This document shows positions 58,110 through 64,000 of a DNA stretch of 64,000 nt, in pieces. Below the pieces are notes generated by a model. It did no database searches and was not told the origin of the DNA. It was given only the letters and a program-made list of their open reading frames with translations. Every line of letters starts with the position of its first letter. Position 1 is the first letter of the stretch. Made by a program: the position numbers and the translations under genes. Origin of the DNA: Mycetocola_B reblochoni (GTDB taxonomy: Bacteria > Actinomycetota > Actinomycetes > Actinomycetales > Microbacteriaceae); assembly GCF_003667525.1 (NCBI RefSeq), contig NZ_RCUW01000011.1, positions 32,327 through 96,326 of the forward strand. The letters run 5' to 3'.

Positions 58110-59306
58110 ATGGCGGAACGCGTTGTACTCGCATACTCGGGTGGTCTCGACACCTCGGTCGGGATCGGTTGGCTGAAGGACGCCACGGGGAAGGACGTCG
58201 TCGCTCTGGCGATCGACGTGGGCCAGGGCGGTGAGGACATGGACGCGATCCGTCAGCGTGCGCTCGACTGCGGCGCCGTCGAGTCCGTGGTCGTCGACGC
58301 CAAGGAGGAGTACGCGAACGACTACCTCGTCCCGGCGATCAAGGCGAACGCCCTGTACCAGAAGCGCTACCCGCTCGTCTCCGCACTGAGCCGGCCCCTC
58401 ATCGCCAAGCACCTCGTCGCGACGGCACGTGAGCTCGGCGCCGACACGGTCGCGCACGGCTGCACCGGCAAGGGCAACGACCAGGTCCGCTTCGAGGCCG
58501 CGGTCGCCGCTCTGGCCCCCGAGCTCTCGTCGGTCGCCCCTGTGCGCGACTTCGCGCTCACCCGCGACAAGGCGATCGTCTACGCGCAGGAGCACAACCT
58601 GCCCATCGAGCAGTCGAAGAAGAGCCCCTACTCGATCGATCAGAACGTGTGGGGCCGCGCCGTCGAGACCGGCTTCCTCGAGGACCCGTGGAACGCGCCC
58701 ATCGAGGACCTCTACACCTACTCGAAGGACCCGGCGACGCCCCGCGAGGCCACCGAGGTGACGATCACCTTCACCGAGGGCGTGCCGACCGCGATCGACG
58801 GCACCCCCGTGACTCCGCTGCAGGCCGTTCAGCTGCTGAACACGCTCGCCGGCGACCAGGGCATCGGCCGCATCGACATCGTCGAGGACCGCCTGGTCGG
58901 CATCAAGTCGCGCGAGGTCTACGAGTCGCCCGCGGGTCTGACCCTGATCACGGCCCACGAGGAGCTCGAGAACCTCACCGTCGAGCGCGACGTGGCCCGC
59001 TACAAGCGCGGCGTCGAGGCGGAGTGGGCGAACCTCGTCTACGACGGCCTCTGGTTCTCCGGTCTGAAGCGCTCGCTCGACGCGTTCATCGACGAGACCC
59101 AGCGCTACGTCAGCGGCGACGTCCGGCTGACGCTGCACGCGGGCACCCCGACGGTTACCGGCCGGCGTTCGGGCCAGAGCCTCTACGACTTCGACCTGGC
59201 CACCTACGACACCGGCGACACCTTCGACCAGTCGCTCGCGAAGGGCTTCATCGAGCTGTGGTCGCTGCCGAGCAAGATCTCGGCCCGTCGGGACGCGGCG
59301 CAGTAG
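58110..59306 (+). CDS. argG: Argininosuccinate synthase
   Basis: A 398-residue ATP-dependent ligase joining citrulline and aspartate. The N-type ATP loop LAYSGGLDTSVGIGWL is at about 8-23, and the conserved AHGCTGKGNDQVRFE is near 116-130. SD AAGGAG nine bases upstream. argH follows after two bases, with a GTG start. Confidence 0.96.
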   Translation: MAERVVLAYSGGLDTSVGIGWLKDATGKDVVALAIDVGQGGEDMDAIRQRALDCGAVESVVVDAKEEYANDYLVPAIKANALYQKRYPLVSALSRPLIAKHLVATARELGADTVAHGCTGKGNDQVRFEAAVAALAPELSSVAPVRDFALTRDKAIVYAQEHNLPIEQSKKSPYSIDQNVWGRAVETGFLEDPWNAPIEDLYTYSKDPATPREATEVTITFTEGVPTAIDGTPVTPLQAVQLLNTLAGDQGIGRIDIVEDRLVGIKSREVYESPAGLTLITAHEELENLTVERDVARYKRGVEAEWANLVYDGLWFSGLKRSLDAFIDETQRYVSGDVRLTLHAGTPTVTGRRSGQSLYDFDLATYDTGDTFDQSLAKGFIELWSLPSKISARRDAAQ

Positions 59307-59308
59307 CG

Positions 59309-60769
59309 GTGGCGGGGACGGAGCAGCCGGCGTCGTCGGCGGGGAACCGCGCCGAGGAGCCGGGAGCCCTGTGGGGCGGTCGTTTCGCGTCGGGCCCGTC
59401 GCCCGCGCTGGCCCGGCTGAGCAAGTCGACGCAGTTCGACTGGGTGCTGGCCGCCTACGACATCGCGGGGTCCCGTGCGCACGCCGCGGCCCTCGCGGAC
59501 GCGGGCTACCTGACCGCCGAGGAGCTCACCGCCATGCGGGACGCCCTCGACGTGCTCGAGGACAGGGTCGCCCGCGGCGAGTTCGTGGCGGCCGAGTCCG
59601 ATGAGGACGTCCACTCCGCGCTCGAGCGCGGCCTGATCGAGGTGGCGGGAGCCGAGCTCGGCGGCAAGCTCAGGGCGGGGCGGAGCCGCAACGATCAGAT
59701 CGCGACGCTCGTCCGGCTGTATCTGAGGGACCATGCGCGCGTCATCGCGGGCCAGCTCGGTGACGTGGTCGACGCGCTGGTCGCTCAGGCGGCGGCGCAC
59801 CCGGATGCGGCGATGCCGGGACGCACCCACCTCCAGCACGCCCAGCCGGTCCTGCTCGCCCATCAGCTGCTCGCTCACGCGTGGCCGCTGGTCAGGGATC
59901 TCGAGCGTCTGCGCGACTGGTGGGGCCGTGCCTCCCAGTCGCCGTACGGCGCGGGGGCGCTCGCGGGGAGCTCGCTTGGGCTCGACCCGCGTCTGGTCGC
60001 GAACGAGTTGGGGCTGTCGGAGCCGACGGAGAACTCCATCGATGCGACGGCCGCCCGTGACGTCGTCGCGGAGTTCGCCTTCATCACGAGCATGATCGGC
60101 ATCAACCTCTCGCGGTTGAGCGAGGAGATCATCCTCTGGAACACCAAGGAGTTCGGCTTCGTCACGCTGCACGACGGCTACTCCACCGGGTCAAGCATCA
60201 TGCCGCAGAAGAAGAACCCGGACATCGCCGAGCTTGCCCGGGGCAAGTCGGGGCGGCTCATCGGGAATCTCAGTGGACTGCTGGCGACGCTCAAGGGGCT
60301 CCCGCTCGCGTACAACCGCGACCTGCAGGAGGACAAGGAGCCGGTCTTCGACTCGGTTGAGACGCTCGAGGTCCTGCTGCCGGCTTTCGCCGGGATGGTG
60401 GCCACACTCACGTTCCACACCGAGCGGATGGCAGAGCTCGCGCCGCAGGGGTTCTCCCTGGCGACGGATGTCGCCGAGTGGCTGGTCAAGCAGGGGGTGG
60501 TGTTCAGGGACGCGCATGAGATCTCCGGCGAGCTCGTCCGCTTCTGCGAGGAGCGCGGGCTGGCTCTCGATGAGCCGTCCGACGCCGAGCTCGCCCAGGT
60601 GTCGCCGCGTCTGACCCCCGCCGTCCGTGAGGTTCTCACGGTTGAGGGGTCGATCGGCTCGCGTCTGGGCGTGGGCGGGACGGCTCCCGAGCGTGTGTCG
60701 GATCAGCGTCGGCAGTTGCAGCGTCGTCTCGACGACGTGCTCGTGGCGCTCGGCGTCCCGTTGCGCTGA
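59309..60769 (+). CDS. argH: Argininosuccinate lyase
   Basis: A 486-residue fumarase-superfamily enzyme releasing arginine and fumarate. LWGGRFASGPSPAL is near 22-35, the HLQHAQPVLLAHQLLAHAW segment near 173, and the signature GSSIMPQKKNPD near 292-303. GTG at 59309 is taken as the start; longer open sequence upstream lies within argG. A large hairpin ends the unit. Confidence 0.95.
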   Translation: MAGTEQPASSAGNRAEEPGALWGGRFASGPSPALARLSKSTQFDWVLAAYDIAGSRAHAAALADAGYLTAEELTAMRDALDVLEDRVARGEFVAAESDEDVHSALERGLIEVAGAELGGKLRAGRSRNDQIATLVRLYLRDHARVIAGQLGDVVDALVAQAAAHPDAAMPGRTHLQHAQPVLLAHQLLAHAWPLVRDLERLRDWWGRASQSPYGAGALAGSSLGLDPRLVANELGLSEPTENSIDATAARDVVAEFAFITSMIGINLSRLSEEIILWNTKEFGFVTLHDGYSTGSSIMPQKKNPDIAELARGKSGRLIGNLSGLLATLKGLPLAYNRDLQEDKEPVFDSVETLEVLLPAFAGMVATLTFHTERMAELAPQGFSLATDVAEWLVKQGVVFRDAHEISGELVRFCEERGLALDEPSDAELAQVSPRLTPAVREVLTVEGSIGSRLGVGGTAPERVSDQRRQLQRRLDDVLVALGVPLR

Positions 60770-60783
60770 AGACCGACCGAGCA

Positions 60784-60823
60784 CCACGCGACCCCGGACC
60801 GATTCGTCGGTGCGGGGTCGTGG
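60784..60823 (+). terminator. Terminator after argH
   Basis: CCACG-C-GACCCCG pairs with CGGGGTCGTGG (one bulge), with an inner ACCGA/TCGGT stem and a TTCG tetraloop. Confidence 0.7.
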
Positions 60824-61023
60824 CATGCCGGGGCGCGAGCTGTGGAGCCGCTGCGTCGGTCCCGTTCGTGCGGTGACCGACCGCGGCGCCGCACTGTGGT
60901 CGGGAGCGCCGCGGCGCCGACGTGCGGGCGCGTGTGCCGGTGATGGCCCGCACGGGCCTGCCGGTGCCGACGCGCACGGCTGGACCGGCGCTGGCCCGCA
61001 CGGCGGCGAGAACCGCGATGCGC
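60824..61023. other. Gap with no recognisable gene
   Basis: About 200 bases between the argH terminator and the stop of the membrane protein gene. It contains repeated GCCCGCACGG-like words but no convincing gene, promoter or RNA. Confidence 0.5.
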
Positions 61024-61611
61024 TCAGCGCAGGACGAGCGCGGGCGAGACGCTGAGCGCCGCCCAGCCGAGGCTGGCGAGCGTCCCGATGATGAAGCGTT
61101 CCCTGGCGGCGGGGGAGTCGAGCTCGGTGAATCGTCCGAGCCCCTTCACTGCGACCACGATCGCGACGGCGGTGAGGGCGCCGGCCAGCAGTGCGCCCGC
61201 GGTCAGGAACCGTTCGAGGTATCCGATCGTCGTGCCGCCTTTGAGGAGCTCCCCGTCTGCAATGCGGGGACCGCCCGTGTCGGTCGTCGCTGCGGTGGCG
61301 GGGGAGCCCCGGTGGTTCCGGCCGCCCCGGTCGGCGCTCCTGAGCACGATCTCCGTGAGGGGGGATCCGCCGAGGGTGGCGAGGACGATGCCGAGGATCC
61401 CGACGACGACGGCGATGCCTGAGCTGTTCTGGCCTGTGGCGAGCGCCGTGACGAGCGCCGCTGCTGTGACGGCCCCGGCGGCGATCCCCGGTCCGTCGCT
61501 CGTCGACCGGCGGGCGATCAGCGCGAGGACCAGCGCGGCGACGAGGGCGCCGAGGACCGTCAGCTGGGCGGCGATGTCGAGTGCGCCGAGGGGAGCGAGG
61601 GAGTCGGTCAT
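61024..61611 (-). CDS. Four-segment membrane protein paired with SatD-like regulator
   Basis: A 195-residue hypothetical protein with about five hydrophobic segments: two or three in residues 10-85, then a polar loop (SADRGGRNHRGSPATAATTD and onward) of about 45 residues, and two near 133-195. Its ATG overlaps the stop of the SatD-like gene by four bases, so they act as a unit. In streptococci satD is followed by satE, a membrane protein of a different family (DUF3307). No function can be assigned. Confidence 0.65.
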   Translation of the reverse strand: MTDSLAPLGALDIAAQLTVLGALVAALVLALIARRSTSDGPGIAAGAVTAAALVTALATGQNSSGIAVVVGILGIVLATLGGSPLTEIVLRSADRGGRNHRGSPATAATTDTGGPRIADGELLKGGTTIGYLERFLTAGALLAGALTAVAIVVAVKGLGRFTELDSPAARERFIIGTLASLGWAALSVSPALVLR

Positions 61612-62222
61612 GCGGGTGTGCCTTCGCTGTCGTCGAGAATGCGGAGCAGGGTGGCGAGCGTATCCCGTCCGGCCCTCTCCGTGCCGATGGCCGCGGTCTT
61701 GATCCGCTGGCTCACGGCGCTCGGACTGATGGCGAGCCGCTCGGCGATGTGCGTCTGGCTGAGGCCGGACTCGAGCAGGCCGGCGACCTCCCATCCGGGG
61801 GCGCCGCGGCGATCGCGGAGTGCGATGAGGAGCTCGGCGACGGCCTCGGCGTTGCGGTCGCTCAGTTCGGTGGAGGAGCCGCCGCGGATTGCCACTCGCC
61901 AGGCGGAGCGCTTCGCGGCGGTGACGGCGTCGCGGGCCAGGAGGAAGGCTTCCCCGCTGCCCGCGCGGACGGAGGGGGGAAGCGGCTCGTCGACGTCTCC
62001 GATTCCGATTCCGATGCTCCATGCGCCCTCGGCGCTCAGCGACAGAGCGATGGCGACGGTGACCGTGGGGTCGGCGACGGCGAGTTGGAACTCGTCGCCA
62101 GCCGTTCTCTCGGGACGGCGGATGAGGTCGCCGGTGTGTGTCCTGGTGATCGCGCGCATGGTCGGTTCGACACGGTCGGCGCCGTGCCTGCTGTCGCGTT
62201 GGTCGACGGTGAGGATGAACAC
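61608..62222 (-). CDS. SatD family DNA-binding protein
   Basis: A 204-residue protein. The N-terminal domain has SatD hallmarks: GDEFQ at 42-46, GIGIGDV at 71-77 and GEAFLLARDA at 90-99, a fold resembling nucleotide-cyclase/GGDEF domains. The C-terminal HTH is at about 154-176 (LSQTHIAERLAISPSAVSQRI). The GTG at 62220-62222 is the start, with AAGGAG four bases upstream; an in-frame GTG six codons earlier contains that SD and is rejected. Two 21-bp direct repeats just upstream are likely autoregulatory sites. Confidence 0.78.
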   Translation of the reverse strand: MFILTVDQRDSRHGADRVEPTMRAITRTHTGDLIRRPERTAGDEFQLAVADPTVTVAIALSLSAEGAWSIGIGIGDVDEPLPPSVRAGSGEAFLLARDAVTAAKRSAWRVAIRGGSSTELSDRNAEAVAELLIALRDRRGAPGWEVAGLLESGLSQTHIAERLAISPSAVSQRIKTAAIGTERAGRDTLATLLRILDDSEGTPA

Positions 62223-62229
62223 CAGACTC

Positions 62230-62278
62230 CTTAAGCCCACAAGCTAAATCCTAGCTTCTTAAGTCCACAAGCTAAATC
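62230..62278. promoter_or_regulatory. Pair of 21-bp direct repeats, operator candidate for the SatD-like gene
   Basis: CTTAAG[C/T]CCACAAGCTAAATC occurs at 62230-62250 and 62258-62278 (20 of 21 identical, 28 bases apart). AAGCTA-AATCC-TAGCTT is an inverted repeat between them (62241-62257). The copies flank the reverse-strand -10 and are much more AT-rich than the surroundings. Confidence 0.7.
62248..62253 (-). promoter_or_regulatory. -10 element for the SatD-like gene
   Basis: TAGGAT on the reverse strand between the two direct repeats; it predicts a leader of about 19 bases with AAGGAG. Confidence 0.5.
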
Positions 62279-62316
62279 ACCGGCTGCCGGCAGGTCAAGC
62301 CCTCCCGCGCCGCTGG

Positions 62317-62322
62317 TAGTCT
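62317..62322 (+). promoter_or_regulatory. -10 element for tyrS
   Basis: TAGTCT, six bases, then GTG at 62329; leaderless, so no T-box or leader peptide. Confidence 0.55.
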
Positions 62323-62328
62323 TGTGCG

Positions 62329-63627
62329 GTGACAGAATCCCACCTCGTTCAGCAGAACAACGACCCCGAGTTCGACAACGTCTGGGATGAGATCGTCTGG
62401 CGGGGACTGGTCCATGTGTCGACTGATCAGCAGCAGCTGAGCGAGCTTCTCGCCGGCGAGCCGATCACCTTCTACTGCGGGTTCGACCCGACCGCCGAGA
62501 GTCTGCACCTCGGCCACCTCGTGCAGCTGCTGCTCATGCGACGCCTTCAACTGGCCGGTCACCGACCGCTCGGGCTGGTCGGCGGCTCTACCGGGCTCAT
62601 CGGAGACCCGAGGCCGACCGCCGAGCGCACGCTCAACACGCCTGAGGTCGTCGCCGACTGGGTCAGCAAGCTTCAGGCGCAGGTGTCCACCTATCTCAGC
62701 TTCGAGGGCGACAGCGCCGCGCGCCTGGTCAACAACCTCGACTGGACCGCCCCGTTGAGCGCCATCGACTTCCTGCGCGAGATCGGCAAGCACTACCGCG
62801 TCGGCACGATGCTGAAGAAGGACGCCGTCGCTGCCAGACTCAACTCCGATCAGGGGATCAGCTACACCGAGTTCAGCTACCAGATCCTGCAGGGCATCGA
62901 CTTCCTCGAGCTGTACCGCAGCACGGGCTGTGTTCTGCAGACGGGGGGGAGCGATCAGTGGGGCAACCTCACCAGCGGGACGGACCTCGTGCACAGGGTG
63001 GAGCGCGCGACCGTCCACGCGATCGGCACCCCGCTGATCACGAACACCGATGGGACCAAGTTCGGCAAGAGCGAGGGCAACGCGATCTGGCTCAACCCGG
63101 ACATGACGAGCCCCTACGCCTTCTACCAGTTCTGGCTCAACACGGATGACGCCGATGTCGTCGACCGGCTCAAGGTCTTCACCTTCCTGAGCCGAGCCGA
63201 GATCGCGGAGTACGCCGAGCGGATCGAGACAGAGCCGTTCCGCAGGGAGGGCCAGAAGCGCCTTGCCCAAGAGGTCACGACGCTCGTCCACGGTCGGGCG
63301 GCGACGGACGCGGCCGTTGCTGCCGCTGCTGCGCTCTTCGGGCAGGGGCGTCTCGACGATCTTGACCCCGACGTTCTGGCGTCGGCCGTGAGGGAACTGC
63401 CGAACGCGACCGCTGCTCCCGGGCTTCCGGTCGTTCAGGCGCTGATCGAGACCGGGCTGTGCACGAGCCTGGGGGAGGCGCGGCGCGCGATTGCCCAGGG
63501 CGGGGTGTCGGTGAACAACGCCAAGGTCACCGATGCCGATGCGGTGCTCGCCGGAGTGCTTCCGGGTTCGATCGACGTCATCCGCCGTGGGAAGAAGACG
63601 CTCGCAGGGGTGTTCATCGACGGCTGA
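62329..63627 (+). CDS. tyrS: Tyrosine-tRNA ligase
   Basis: A 432-residue class I synthetase. The HIGH-type motif is PTAESLHLGHLVQLL near 50-64, the KMSKS loop reads KFGKSEGNAIW near 245-255, and GGSDQWGN binds tyrosine. A C-terminal S4 RNA-binding domain (GVSVNNAKVTDADAVL) ends the protein. GTG start, predicted leaderless. Divergent from the SatD-like gene. Confidence 0.96.
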   Translation: MTESHLVQQNNDPEFDNVWDEIVWRGLVHVSTDQQQLSELLAGEPITFYCGFDPTAESLHLGHLVQLLLMRRLQLAGHRPLGLVGGSTGLIGDPRPTAERTLNTPEVVADWVSKLQAQVSTYLSFEGDSAARLVNNLDWTAPLSAIDFLREIGKHYRVGTMLKKDAVAARLNSDQGISYTEFSYQILQGIDFLELYRSTGCVLQTGGSDQWGNLTSGTDLVHRVERATVHAIGTPLITNTDGTKFGKSEGNAIWLNPDMTSPYAFYQFWLNTDDADVVDRLKVFTFLSRAEIAEYAERIETEPFRREGQKRLAQEVTTLVHGRAATDAAVAAAAALFGQGRLDDLDPDVLASAVRELPNATAAPGLPVVQALIETGLCTSLGEARRAIAQGGVSVNNAKVTDADAVLAGVLPGSIDVIRRGKKTLAGVFIDG

Positions 63628-63656
63628 TGTCAATGGGGCGCCCGACGGCGAAGCCA

Positions 63657-63705
63657 TGAAGCGGAGGATGCCGCGACCCTCGGGGTCGTGGCATCCTCCG
63701 CTTCA
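63657..63705 (+). terminator. Terminator after tyrS
   Basis: TGAAGCGGAGGATGCC (63657-63672) and its exact complement (63690-63705) enclose a second stem CGACCC/GGGTCG with a three-base loop: nearly 23 paired bases. Confidence 0.85.
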
Positions 63706-63903
63706 GTTGGAGCAGGGGGCTGTCGCCGCGATACCGACTCGCGGCGCAGACCTGAGGGCTGCCTCGGCCTGCCGACATCGCCGGCCTCGAATGCGTCGCT
63801 CGTTTCAGTGGCGTGCATCGTCGAACCGGTGGCGTCTCCGTGCGTATTCCCGCCCGTCTCCTGGGCCCGGACGGTGTGTGACACGCCCGGGTGGTGGTGG
63901 GGT

Positions 63904-63933
63904 TTGGTGGTGGGGTTGGGTGCGGCATAGAGT
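63904..63933 (+). promoter_or_regulatory. Possible promoter toward the right edge
   Basis: TTGGTG, 18 bases, TAGAGT. The gene it would serve is outside the window. Confidence 0.3.
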
Positions 63934-64000
63934 AACTACTCGTCACCCCAAAGGTGCGGCGGAGCGGAAGAGCTCGCCGGCCTCAAGTGGGGACGATCTC

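Larger units (their letters stand above)
63628..64000. other. Gap after tyrS to the window edge
   Basis: It holds the tyrS terminator, then about 190 bases with no convincing gene, then a T/G-rich stretch with a possible promoter at 63904-63933 pointing off the right edge. Confidence 0.5.

Noticed and set aside
60922..61422. 166-codon forward frame after argH
   Set aside because: Mostly antisense of the membrane protein gene, with no ribosome site and shadow-like composition.
63630..63884. 84-codon reverse frame after tyrS
   Set aside because: It contains the long tyrS terminator stem and shows no SD, domain or hydrophobic segment; I cannot support it.

Overview
The window is chromosomal housekeeping DNA from a high-GC Gram-positive bacterium. 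Gene content and order (rpsO-pnp, dapB-thyA-folA-dapA-rnj-ftsK, clgR-DUF3046-recA-recX-miaB-miaA-dapF, lexA beside a LysM gene, hisCBH-priA, infC-rpmI-rplT, pheST, argCJBDF..GH, tyrS) point to Actinobacteria, order Micrococcales, with Microbacteriaceae the best guess. The family assignment is inference. I saw no rRNA, tRNA, CRISPR array, insertion sequence or prophage.

Layout. 1-5.8 kb: a fumarylacetoacetate hydrolase cut by the left edge, a PrsW protease homologue, FKBP isomerase, apt, a luciferase-like oxidoreductase, and a flavin reductase divergent from an ArsR-type regulator. 5.8-12 kb: an MFS transporter, rpsO, an APC amino acid permease and pnp with a structured leader. 12-23 kb: aldo/keto reductase, M16 peptidase, histidine phosphatase, dapB, thyA-folA, dapA, rnj and a cation exporter; between the osmC-type gene and thyA lies a run of 34 C. 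23-36 kb: ftsK, pgsA, cinA, clgR, DUF3046, recA-recX, miaB-miaA, dapF, an RsmC-like methyltransferase and hflX. 36-44 kb: lexA with a divergent LysM gene, hisCBH, priA, SseB, DUF1844, infC-rpmI-rplT and a SpoU methyltransferase. 44-64 kb: gluABCD, pheST, the arginine cluster, a SatD-like regulator with a membrane protein, and tyrS.

Regulation is the most informative layer. At least sixteen genes have a TANNNT -10 hexamer ending 5-7 bases before the start codon, which predicts leaderless mRNAs. In several places the stop codon of one gene forms the first three bases of the next gene's -10. recA carries both a LexA-like box and a PafBC-type (RecA-NDp) promoter. The lexA/LysM gap holds three LexA-like boxes. 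gluA has a GlnR-type box about 60 bases upstream of its predicted start of transcription. infC probably starts at ATC. pnp has an Actino-pnp-like leader.

The best candidate for something undescribed is the arginine cluster. A predicted leaderless 26-codon reading frame ending in an Arg-rich stretch (five Arg in the last seven codons) precedes argC and is followed by an RNA hairpin that begins at its stop codon. The usual argR position between argF and argG is occupied by a membrane protein gene. Together this suggests translation-coupled control by arginine in place of, or beside, ArgR. This is inference and needs comparative and experimental tests.
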